This document shows, piece by piece, positions 10,582 to 22,022 of a DNA stretch of 64,000 nucleotides (positions are counted from its first letter, which is position 1; the number at the start of each line of letters is the position of its first letter). Source of the stretch: Ectobius pallidus (taxonomy: Eukaryota; Arthropoda; Insecta; Blattodea; Ectobiidae); contig CAXKWD010000008.1 of the NCBI GenBank assembly GCA_964059195.1, forward strand, positions 42,709,502 through 42,773,501, given 5' to 3'. Position numbers and translations under genes: made by a program. The notes under the pieces are model-generated. The model searched no databases and was not told the origin of the DNA. It saw only the letters and a program-made list of their open reading frames with translations.

Positions 10582-10680
10582 CAACGAAATATTAGAGATT
10601 ATAACACTTTTAAGACAAAGCAACATAATACAATGTGTAAACGTGAAATTACCTACGAGCTTCAGATATTGCCGGCTCAG
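10562..10680 (+). pseudogene. Frameshifted tail of the accessory gene and start of a Polinton integrase
   Basis: Shifted one frame, it reads YSHNNEILEIITLLRQSN, matching the C-terminus of the 43823-44698 protein, followed by CKREITYEL matching the integrase N-terminus (MSKREIAYEL). The ATGA overlap of the Polinton genes is altered. Similarity stops near 10660, so the integrase is cut off after about 12 codons. Confidence 0.7.
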
Positions 10681-13091
10681 ACATTGTTTCTTAAAAATAA
10701 TGCAAAGGTTGTGTCATCCACCTTATAAACTACATTGCTCAACTAAACCTCGAACCCAACCCACAAGATATGTAGTGTTTTGTTTCACCGATAGAGTTCG
10801 TCTGGATAATATAAACTATACATGTACAGATAAGAGAAGGTTTCATCGCTCCATTAGTCATGGAGCAGTCAATATGGCGGTCTATTATAAAGTTCTTTCA
10901 TAATATGCACTTGATCAGTCACACCGATGAAGAGCTGGCATTGTTGCATCGTGGCCTTTGATGTTTAGTTACTTTATTTACATAGAGATTGAATTATGAG
11001 GGTAGGATTTTGAAAAGAGTAAGGAAAAATTGTGATAAAGAATAGTATGTGTAAGGAAAAGAACTTTTTTGACTGAAATTCACTTCGAAAATGAGATAGA
11101 ATTGTAGATTTTCGTATTTCAAGTTCAAGGGATGGAAGGATTTGCTTAACGAGAAGTTAGGTTAGAGAAAATACTTTAGAAAAAAGAGAGAGTGGAAGAA
11201 GAGAAAAAGTTGCTTAAGCGTGATGAAAAGTTTCGTAAAGAGATTCAAATGGGGATTCAGAAACATAAATGTTCACGAAGCCAAAATTAAGTAAAATGAA
11301 GAAATGAAGGAAAAGGAAAATTGGGAAAATAGATTAATTAATTAAAGTACAAAATTGTCAGAAGTGAACTTGAATAAAATAAAGTCTAAGAGTATAGTGG
11401 TTTAAGAAAATACAATTCAAAGTTAATTTAAGAATCAGGAGAGGGTTGAGTAAAACACTAGATTAGCTTAAAGCGAATACAGGTTAAAAGTGAATTGAAA
11501 GCAATAAAAGTTTAATTTTGCTTTGGAGAAGAAAAGGTTGGGAAAGTAAAAATGAAAGAGAAAGAAAGAAAAGAAAAGAAACTAATACTTCTTATAAAAG
11601 TTATTAGAAATTAAATAAACGAAGTAAAGAAGAATTGTTAGTATACAGTATCTGATTGGTAAAGAAAAAGTAGAATACAGTATAATTGGAAATAAGAATT
11701 TATTAGAAGGAAATTATAATGTTGTGTCCCATAGTTTTCTGGACCACGGTTGTGTTGTAGTTTATCAATGAGTGAACTGAGTTATAGTTGGATGATTATG
11801 ATGAAATATATAAATTTTTTGGACAGTGAGCTTGTGCTTAAATGAGGCAGTGGGCCTGTTTAATTGAGGGAATATGGCGCCGTATCCATAAAAAGGTTAG
11901 GTTTGAGATAAGAGGAAATGCTGATTCACGTGAGCGTTTGCGGCGCCTTACACGTGAGGTTGTGAGATGATTAGAAAGTGTTAGTCTCTTCTACATGTAC
12001 ATCTTTATTAGCTAAAGTAATAAATTATTTCATTGTAATGATTAGAGACCAAAAGAGTTCAAAGGAAACTATAGGAAAAAAAACTAAATGGTAGAATACT
12101 AGAGAACACAACTAATATAAAAAGGGAAATTTCAGTTGTTTTCATATATTAAATATTGATTTTGGCGATAAAAATATATCATACGCATGTAATGATTCTA
12201 CTGGGATAAAGGTAGTTACTGTAGAAATAAATGGTTACTGTAAATAAAATTAAAAATTGTAAAGCAACAAAAAGACTGATTTTGAGTTATAATAAAAATA
12301 TTGTTAATTGTGTTGGAAACACACAGTTATCATTCTCTTCATATTAAGTGTATCATGACCCAATCAAAATACTAAGACCCCCTCATTCACCCCTGTTAAA
12401 AGCTAGCCGACAGGCCCTATTTATGTGAAAGGACTTAAGTTGTAATTCAGAAGTTGTAAGCACCTCACTGCACTTCAAAAAATAATTAATGAAATGATTG
12501 TGAATGGCGCCTACTTGACAAATAATTCCACAATAGAAAAGAAATCTGTTAAAATAACAATAGTGATTTATGGTGAAGAAGTTTGGGAACACCCTGTATG
12601 GTGTTGTCATATATTAAATGGTATTGGAGTGTCTAATTACACTTGTAATATCCTGCGTCGCTTAGAATGGAGAAGACAGGTGCAGTTTACATAACCACTG
12701 AACTGGGCCATTGCCACATAATCGTAAGATAGAAACGTGTTACGTAAAGAAAATGATAGAAGTCTGAAGACTTTGAGTATAATAAATTAAATAAAGATAA
12801 GTCCCTCACAAACCATTCTCAAATAAATTCATCACCAGTAGCCTTCTGGAAGAGACGTGCCTTCTAAGTCTTTGCTACCCCAACGATCCCAAAACTAACA
12901 ACCCCTTTCCGCAGCCGCTCGAGGATTGGAAACTGTAATCGTAGTTCACCAGTAACCCAGGCGAATAGGATACAACAATAAAATGTATGGTTATAACATT
13001 GGATTTGTCTCCTGTATTTCCTTTCGTCCTTGGGTTTGGTTCTGATCAGTAGGACTTTGGATAGGGTCATGTCTGTGTTCTAAGAGTTTTT
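10681..13091. other. AT/purine-rich stretch without recognisable gene
   Basis: Between 11000 and 11720 the plus strand is strongly A/G-rich. Short open frames have no motif. A GGGAACACCCTGTAT string near 12587 resembles ends of insect transposons, but no partner end was found. Confidence 0.5.
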
Positions 13092-14148
13092 GGTATAAGT
13101 GCACTTTAGCTAAGTTTACGATTTATATGAAAACTAAATTCTTTATAGATCTGAAAAACCAATCAAATGGTTCAGGAATTTTCACAGAATTTTTTATACT
13201 TTACACGCCTTTGTCTCTGTCACGAAAGCCTCAAAAAGCAGTAATTGAAGTCGTGATTTTCTCCATATAAAGTCATAGTAATTTCTACCACGGCCATTTG
13301 AAGATTAAACCAGAATCTGACTTGAGAGCAATACCAACGTGACACCTAGTAACACACTGTAGTTACATAAATTAGAATGTAAGCTTTTGTTTTGTATAAT
13401 TTTCGGTAGGGATAAACAATAGGAACTTCCACAAACATCAGTTATGTTTAAAATAATTAAGCCTAAGCGCATATGACGGTAAATTACAGCACATGTTGTT
13501 ATTAGAATGTAAGCTTTTATTTTTTATAATTTTCGGTCGGGATGAAAAGTAGGAACTTCACAACAATCAGTAATGATTAAAATAGTTAGGCAAAAGTGTA
13601 TACGATGTTAAATTGAAGAGTATATCGTTATAAGGCTCCAGAAAAAATATAAATAATGTTAATATTAATGCGGGAAAGCTTTCATATGTGGTATCTGTAA
13701 GACGTCTTTCACCGAACAACTTCGTTCCTTTTGATTCTTCATTACGCTCATATGGGTGTCAAGGTATCCCACTCTATTGAACATTAATTTCCACATAAGT
13801 AAGGTAAAAGTAATACAACATTAATAAGGAAAAAGCAGGAGTATGTGTACGAAAAAAAGAAATCCGAATTAAATCCAACTCCACGGAACAAGTTTCAGAG
13901 ATTTATTTGCAGTGTTGGCAAAGCTCGTATCAACTGGGCCGTTACAGAGGGCATAATGGCAGACAAAATGACTTTTACGGCAAAATTATGCACTTATTTA
14001 ACTTTATTTTCATTTGCGAAGGATTTATAAAGCCATGTTACATGTGAAAAAATCTGAGAAAGTTCCTGAACGATTTAACTGGTTTTTCACATCCACAAAA
14101 ATTTGGTTTTCCTATAAATCGTAAGCTTAGCTAAAGTGCACTTATACC
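13092..14148. mobile_element. 1.06-kb element with ~110-bp terminal inverted repeats
   Basis: The left end GGTATAAGTGCACTTTAGCTA is inverted at the right end (TAGCTAAAGTGCACTTATACC), and similarity continues inward for about 110 bp with some divergence. The flanks share AGTTTT (about 13086-13091 and 14149-14154), a plausible target duplication. No transposase frame is present. The interior contains a direct duplication (13376 and 13508). Superfamily not assigned. Confidence 0.75.
13376..13635 (+). repeat. 131-bp tandem duplication inside the inverted-repeat element
   Basis: Two copies begin AATGTAAGCTTTT (13377 and about 13508), each with TATAATTTTCGGT.GGGAT and AGGAACTTC blocks, with roughly 80% identity by eye. 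Confidence 0.75.
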
Positions 14149-14454
14149 AGTTTTCAATAGTTAGTAGCACGTTTCTAAATTACTATACACTTTTTTTGGA
14201 GTCGAGACGTACTTCCAACAAAGGTTCAATTATATAGGGCGAAGCAGCGGTTGGTGCACTGGTATCACTTTGGCCCCAGGGTGGGAAGGTAGGCGTATAT
14301 ATTTCGTCTACGCCTACATTTGGTGTTCTTCATCTAGCATTTTTTTTGCAAGTTTCTTTTATTTGCTATATATCTTCATTCCTTTTTTCTTAGTTTAGGC
14401 TGTGTTCCTCTACATTTTCATTATGCCTTTGTGACATCAACTATCTTGGGACCT

Positions 14455-17400
14455 CTTGCGGAAGGATGAGATTTTGTTTGAGTGTTGGGGTAGAGGCATT
14501 AATATCGATGATTCGGCAGATGTTCCAACTTTATTGACGTCTCTCCGCCAGGGCGCTCCTATTCAGGTGTTACATAATGTTTTGTGTACCAAAGTGTAAT
14601 TTATTCATCAATTTGAGATTGTCAAGAAAAAGGTTACTGAGTTAGTGGTCTATGCCACTGAACTATCTGCTGAGGATGATGCTTCACGTAATCAACGACG
14701 TAGAGTATGCCATAGGGCATGGGACTTGGAAAACAGGCTCATGTTGTTAGCTGGTATTCCCGATTCCTTCCTGGATTTGGGCGAACTGGATACATTAAGA
14801 GATGTGTTGCACTCTATTGTTCCTCCTACTGAGGTTGAAGCAGCAAATCCTATTAGTCAATCTGCTCATCATTTTGATTTATAACCTGAGCAACCTAACA
14901 TTACTGTGGGTGAGTCGGTAGCACGCCTGCCTTTCACTCCGGCGGCCCGGGTTCGATTCCCGGCCGGGTCGGGGATTTTTCAGTAGTGAAAGATCCCCTC
15001 CCCGGGTTCAGGACTGGGTGTTTATCAGTAAGTTAAGTCTTAGGTTAGGATAATGTACATTGTGCGCGATTCCTTAATTAAAAAATTAACATTACTGTGG
15101 GACCCTTGGTGCCTCGGGATTTGACTCCACCTTTGCTTCCCTTTCATTCTAACCAGTTGCCTTTGGTTAATGAAACGTTAACATTGTTTTCGTTGTCTAC
15201 TCCTACTTATGCTCTAGTTAAGATCGTCCATCCTTTGCAGAAATTGTTGGACAAAGAAAGGATGTTTTCTGTTACCCATGTGCCGGATGTTATATATTTT
15301 CTAATATTTCTGGTGAATTTTTCCATGCAGGTCGCTAACCTTATGGTCCTGGATGTTGTAGTATTACAATTACTTCTTGGTGTGGTATCAGGAACTGTCT
15401 TAGATATTTTGACCAATGTGATAGCTTCCTCTAATTCGGTCGTGCTTTTTCATAGACAAATTCTAACTCATCTTATTCCATCCATTAATCCATCCAGGAT
15501 TTATTGGCTCAATACTATTATAGACCACAGAGGGTTGACGAGGATTATTCTGATTTGATTCAGGATATTCGTCTACGTTAGGCGGTATTTCAGGTGCCGG
15601 ACTCGGAACGAGAAGTCACTGAGTTGATTATTTCCGAGTTGATTAACCTTGTTTGCTTTGCTCAGCTGTCAGATTTATTTACTCAGGTTTCTTAGGTTAC
15701 CTGTGCTGATGCTTGGCGACATGTTCCCTCTTCGAACTCTCCTTCTTCAGCTATTAATTTTGGTCGTAGATCCTCGGTTTCTCCTTGCCAGGATCAAAGA
15801 ACGTGCCACTAATGTCACCGTCCTGGACATGTAGTTAGAGATTGCAGGAAAAAGACGGCGGATTCTCGGGGTCAACTGCAAGGGCCTCGGCCTTCTAATC
15901 AGTCCGGTACGAGTAGTAGGCCATGACGTACGGACATTCTTCCTAACAACTTTAGGTTCTCAGATCTAAATGATCGCAATGTCGCTTGATTTCAATCTAT
16001 GGACTGTCGTGGTCGTGAACCGATCCATTTACCTATGGTTCCTGTCTCATTAAAGAAGTGTCCTACATTTGCTCTCATTGATTCCGGCACTGTGTCTTCT
16101 GCCATTCATGCGGATCTCCTTCTTGTTTTGGGTCTTGATCTGCATGATTTGAATCCCTATCAAGGCTCTGCGCGGATTGCTTATGGTTCTCAAGTGGCAG
16201 TTTTGGGGACTATTAATTTACCGGTTAAGATTGAGCAATTTTCTTGGAACGTTTCATTCCTAGTATTTCGCACTCTGTTTTTTCCAGTCATTTTAGCTGT
16301 AGTTTTGCTCATGCCACCGGTTTGGTGTTAGATTTGCAATTAGGGAGAATGCATTTCCATTTTGCGCTTCAACAACATATTAAGGTTTCGAGTTCGAACA
16401 CTACTCAGATAACCAAGGGTGTTTCTCATCCTGATTGAGCATGTTTTAGATGCACACCATTCTCCTGTCGCATCTATCATTTCACTTGATCATTTGGTGC
16501 AAGAACAACAGCAACAGATTTGGCGGGTTATTGATCATTATCCGTCTGCTCTTTCGGAAGAGCTTGGTGTCACGAAGGTGCTTGAGTATGAGATTCAGTT
16601 AACGGACTTAGCACCCGTTCGTTTGCCTCCGTGTCGTCTATCTCCACCTAAATTACTTATGATGAGGCAGAAGATTAATGATATGCTCAGTAAGGAGATC
16701 ATTAGGCCTTCGCTATCTCCCATTTTTCTGGTGCCGAAAGGTGAACATGATTTTTGGGCTGTGGTTGATTTCCGGGCTCTTAATCAATGACCTTGCCTGA
16801 TATACATTCAGCTACTCATTGGCTTTCCGGGGCGACAGTCTTCTCTTCTCTCGATCTTAAAAGTGCTTACAACCAGATTCCGTTGAAAGAGTCTTCAAGC
16901 CAGCTATCTCCGTTTTCAACGGGCTGGAATCATTAAGTGTTTTGCTTTCTGCCCTTTGACCTGGCCACTGGAGCAGAAGTCCTCACCCGATGGTTAGACC
17001 AAATATTTTCGGATATGAAGTTCAATTCAACGAACCCTCCTATTTTGGCCATGGCGGACTCCAAACCAAGGTTGAATTCTCGGGTTGGGTATTTGGCCTC
17101 TACAGATGTGTATAAACCTTTTCAGAGATTATTTATTGACTTTTGGGGGAAACTTCCCAAGTCTAAGAAAGGTAATTCGTATATACTGGTAGTTATTGAT
17201 GCCTTTACTAAAGTTTTCTGGCTCTTTCCTTTACGTGATTAATGTACAAATCGGGTTGTTGAGTCCTTATCACAGATTTTTCAAACGTTGGGTGTAACTC
17301 AGTCGATAGTGTCGGATAACGCTCCCCAGTTTTTCACAAGCTTTCAAAGACCTTGGTTTCCGTATGGGCATCCAACATGTTGTTACCACACCGTATTTCC

Positions 17401-17945
17401 CCAACCCGTCTCATGCTGACTTAAGGAACGCTCTCATAGCCTATCAGTAAGCAGATCACAACCTCTGGAATGTGAATGTCTCTTGGCTACAATTTGCTTT
17501 CAACACGGCTAAGCATGAGTCCGATGGATAATCTCCGTGTTCCTTATTATTCTATTTCCAACCCAATCACCTGCTGAGTAACCTATGGGAACTTTCAGAT
17601 ATGCTTCCTAATTCCGTTTCTTCTGAGAACATTCAGAACTCTTGGAGAGCAGCTGCCCGGAAATTAGTTCTGACCCGTAGGAGACTTGCCAGACATTATA
17701 ATTCTGGCAGGATTCCTTGTATTTATAAGGTTGGTGAGATGGTCATGGCTCGGAATTACTTTGTCAGCAGTGCCAGAGATAAATTTGCAAAGAAATTGGC
17801 TCTCCGTTTTGTTGAACCATTTAAGTTTTTGCAAGTCTTGCAGCATGGAGTTTCCTTTTTGTTACAAAGTTTAGAAGATCAGTCTTTCAGGAGGTGTCAT
17901 CTTTCTCAAATTAAACCTTTTTCGTCTGCTACTTCTTAGGTATAT
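14455..17945 (+). pseudogene. Ty3/gypsy-type LTR retrotransposon body, decayed
   Basis: The order is that of a gypsy gag-pol. Gag-like frames (14455-15830) end in a CCHC knuckle whose C-X2-C half holds a stop (15808-15855). An aspartic protease with ALIDSGT active site lies at 16068-16092. RT fingers and palm follow: VPKGEHDFWAVVDFRALN at 16731, SSLDLKSAYNQIPL at 16840, FCFLPFDLATG at 16939. Integrase core pieces are FIDFWGKLPKS (17134) and SDNAPQF (17313), and a C-terminal integrase tail lies at 17601-17939. The YxDD box, RNase H and integrase zinc finger are missing between about 17025 and 17085, an internal deletion. Many stops and frameshifts are present, and I found no env frame and no clear LTR pair. 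A SINE interrupts it at 14911. Confidence 0.85.
14911..15086 (+). mobile_element. tRNA-derived SINE inserted in the gypsy element, 15-bp TSD
   Basis: The tRNA-like head has GGTAGCACGC (A-box like) and GGGTTCGATTCCC (B box); a unique body and an AATTAAAAAAT tail follow. It is flanked by identical TAACATTACTGTGGG at 14896-14910 and 15087-15101, the hallmark of LINE-mobilised insertion. The host sequence is contiguous once one copy of the duplication and the SINE are discounted. Confidence 0.92.
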
Positions 17946-19520
17946 TGATATGTGGGGGTATCAGATGGTTTTGTGTTATATTTATGGTCTGGATTTTGTT
18001 TTGTTTTTTTTAAATTAATTTTTTTCCTGCTCTGGCAGTTGCACATCTCACAGTTATGGCCATTTGTATATAATTGTAATTAACTTTAGAGTAAGCTAGG
18101 TGTTTATAGCCTGGTTAAGACTGTTAGCTGCCTCTTGTTTCATATGTTGTATAAGTTATTTATGGTTTGTGGCTGACTGGCATTTTTTGCCTCTGTTTGT
18201 TATGCATTTTCATAGACATGTGAATCCGAAAAATAGTTTTAATTCGGATCTCATTATTGTGGCTCACATAATGTTCAGTTCATCTGCTCGTGGTTTGGTG
18301 GGGAGTACTTTCTGTGCTATCCAGTCAAAAGAGCTTCTCTAAATAAAAAGAAAATTGTTTTTATCTTATAATGTAAGTTAAACAATTATGACAAGAAACT
18401 GATACTACAAATATTTAATGCATCACTTGATATAGTTTAACTAAGAAACACCAAGATAAAAGAGTGTCAAAGCTTAAACCTGGATCAGTCAAGATTTTAC
18501 AACCACTTGTCTTATAAATAAATCAGGTAGAAGTCTGAGAAACCCAAGATATCTCGCTTCTTTCTTTAGAAGTCATGAAAAAAAAATTGGGGATGATTAA
18601 GAACTGCTCCTTAATAAATGTTATATACGGGACAATACTGTGCTGCTTATTTTGACTGTTGTAGTGGTTTTTCCGACCTGTTATGAAGTACTCCTTCATC
18701 ACCTTGATCGTGGGTGACAGCTTACACTGGCTACTTCTCATCCTGGCTTCTGTGAGTGTGTGTGTGGTATCCACAAACGTTGCTGCAACTTTGGCCTGGC
18801 ACATGGTGGAGCTACCCCTTCTTGTTTTGCCAACGAAACAATTAGCCGGTGCCTTGCTGCCGCCTGTATTTATCATCTTGAGCCAGTGTTTGTGCTCAAC
18901 GGTCTTCTGTCTTCATGGCTGTTTAGAAATGTAATCTTTATTGGGGTATAATGGTGGCCTGTTGGATCAATGTTCTGTGTGCAATCATTGGACACACCCG
19001 TGGACTCCAGGAGTCCGTACTCCAGTATCAGAGTGTTGTGATTTGGTGAGGCCCATCATTTCTTATTAAGAGCACAAGTGCAAGATTATTTTTTACAAAA
19101 GGGAATAAAGTGATCTTCGACGGTGCAGCAGTGTAAGTAAAAAGTATTATCAAGTATTAAAATACGTTATCATCTAAAACCCAAAGAAAAATAAATCCAA
19201 ACAAAGTAAAGTTGATCGATCAAACTTTTCAATAAAGAATTATTCTTGAATGTAACAGCAATCCACCCAACATGCTTAAAATTAGATGTGACTTCTATGT
19301 TTTTATGGACTCTTATTGAACTTTAGAACCAAAATGGACTATGCATTCAATGTACCACATGCTGCTGGTTTAATATTATGTTGTTAAAAGGTGGAACTGT
19401 GTTTTCCCAGGTTTTAGACTATGTTGATATTTCTACTGTACTTCAAAGGCTTGTGTGTTTGGTGTTTAATCTGAGTGACCTTACTTGAGGGTGTTATATC
19501 GAGAATGTGGTTATATTCAC
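17946..19520. other. Possible 3' LTR of the gypsy element, then unassigned sequence
   Basis: GTGGGGGTATC at about 17951 could be a polypurine tract with LTR start, but I found no second LTR copy 5' of gag. Open frames at 18523-18951 on both strands show no motif. Confidence 0.35.

Positions 19521-19523
<3 letters not shown>

Positions 19524-19580
<57 letters not shown>
19524..19580. repeat. (TA)n microsatellite
   Basis: Uninterrupted TA dinucleotides for about 57 bp. Confidence 0.95.
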
Positions 19581-19585
<5 letters not shown>

Positions 19586-19604
19586 ATTTCTTTTTTTCTG
19601 GGAG

Positions 19605-22022
19605 GGGTTATCGTTACCCTTCCACATGTTCACTACCGAACATGCAGGATACCAAACAGTGTAGCTCAATCCTGCAAGCACAGTTCAGTCTACCACAGTA
19701 ATCGTCCGCCAAAACCCAAAAGCCAACCAAAACCATGGAAATCCGAACTAGGTATATATATCTGGCAGGGTTGCTAATATTAACAAACTTTGAAAAATAT
19801 GTAGAATAACTTTGGTTCTCAAAATTAGTAGATACAAAAACCATCAATGCCAAATAATAAATATAAATCTAATATCTCCAATATTTATAACTTTAACTTC
19901 GTTGCTGATTAGTTTAGTAATACTGGTACTTTTTAGGAAGACGTGAGGAATTGCCCATCAGAGGGAGATCGAATTCTTCAGTCCAAGGCAAAGTAGAGGG
20001 CAAGTAAAGGTGCAGCACAGAAAACAGGTTAAATTCCATAATGGCAGTAACAATATTTAATAAATAAACTCCACAAAACAATAGTAAAACAGAATAATTC
20101 TAAATAGCAGTAATTAACACTGCATAAAATCAATCTTAAATATGATATACAATAAATAAAGCATGTCACATAAAGACATACACTGGCTACTAATTATACC
20201 CAATGACTGCTAACTATCCAAATCCTCATCCAGAATTTCACTAAGTGCAAAGCAGGGTTAATGCGAACTAATCTAACCTAACTCATTAATTATCTAGAAT
20301 AAGATCAATCATAAGCTTAGGGAAATACGAATGGTGTGAGGGACAGCAATAAATTTCTATTAGCATAGTTACTAATACGCAGCAAAATAATTGAATAAGA
20401 AAAGCTGAAGCACAAATTCAAATAATTTAGAATAATTACGCTGAGAGAAAATACAAAGAGAGCAGAGAAAAGATTTACATGAGCATTTAATTAAGTGAGC
20501 ATAATTTAGAAAAATCTTAAATTGAAAGATCTATTTGCTGAAAAATACACAGCCCAAAAAATGTAACAATAAGACTAGAGGCCCTAATCTAACCAGGAAA
20601 ATAAGTTACTGTAATATAGAATATAGAAAATTTAAATGAACCAGAAAAGAGAATTTACAAAACCAGACAATCTATCTCAGAATGAAAATTTAGTTAATGA
20701 CAGAAGGTCAGAAATATAACTATGAAAAGGGACCAAAGCAAAAACCGAAAGTTTAATTAAATAATCATAGTAAAATAGCAGAACTACAGAAAAATATCTC
20801 TAGGCTGAGAACCAATATGAATATGCAGACCGGTAGAAAATTTAGGCTTACCCCGGTTAGAATGAACTTATAACAATTTATAATATACAGAATTACTATA
20901 CGAACTAGGAGGGAATTTCCACAATATTCACACCATAGAATTCCAATCTAAGTCAAGTTAAATAATCATGAGCATGAGAGCAAGGCAGAATTAAGTGGAA
21001 AAAGTAATTTTAACTCTATACAAATTTCAGTGCCAAATATCTGTATATCAATTAAACTTTATATGATATAATTCAAATTGCCGAAATAAGCAAATAATAC
21101 AAGCTATCAATCTTATTGAAAATTTTACATCACTTGTTACGTGAACAATAATTTCCAGAAATTTGAACCTAACAAGGAATACTTGTTTTAATACAATTAA
21201 TGCACCAAAATGCTACAGGGTGTCTAAATATAATCCTGAAACACTATCAAATATTTAAGAACATTCCCGAAACTAGTTAGCAAGAATGAATTACTATAAG
21301 CAGGGGATAATTTAAGATAGCTGTCAAAATTCAACTGGGAAACGCCCACCCAAAATGGCGATGTCGGCAAGTCCGAATAATTAGCAAAATCTTGAACATG
21401 GCAAGATACATTATTAATGCTTCTAAGAAATTCACTCACAACAAAATGTAAGACTACCTATAATAGGTGAAAATATTAACTGAGAGAGTAAGGAGTTGTC
21501 ATATCCGCGTAGCATAGAATGTGAGGGAAATGTTAACTAACATTTACTACAGCATAGAATAAGCTAACCTGCTTCTTATACAAACATTGAAAATCTTTAG
21601 CAATTTCTTATATATTAACTAGCATAATGCCTTGAGGCCTAAATCATGACTGTATAATGACGTTACAAACTGAATATCATTACATAAAATCCCTACGTGC
21701 CTGACACACACAAAATGGATTATCCCTGTTAACTTTCTCTTTATGCATAATTAGATTTTCTGAGCAAAGGAGTGCTTAAGGCACATATTAAGTTACTTTT
21801 AAATCATAGTAAAGTATTCCACAACTCACATGACAGATCAGGAAAGTTCTCCACGGCAGGACTCCAGACAACCACACTCACGAGAGACCTCGGCGAATCT
21901 AAATTGTCATGGCCTAGCGGTGAACCTCCCCAGCCTGCCACGCGAGGGCAGCACAGTACTAGATAACGTCATACCAAAGAACATAGAAAGGAGAAACCGT
22001 GGAATTATAATTCCACGTTACA
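19605..22022 (-). repeat. LTR-like long repeat, left copy
   Basis: Read on the minus strand it starts TGTAACGTGG, an LTR-type terminus, immediately preceded by an AGGGGAGTATC tract that looks like a polypurine tract. It shares its outermost 133 bp (21890-22022) almost perfectly with 26951-27084, further diverged similarity inward (21770-21880 with 26835-26930), and an innermost block CGAGCATGCAGGATA.CCAAACAG near 19636. The two copies are too unlike in the middle to be the ordinary LTR pair of one recent element. Confidence 0.5.

Noticed and set aside
18523..18951. Open frames after the gypsy element as an env gene
   Set aside because: No signal peptide, cysteine pattern or fusion-peptide-like segment, and the frames overlap on both strands.
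19507..19701. IYIYIY open frame
   Set aside because: Translation of the (TA)n microsatellite.
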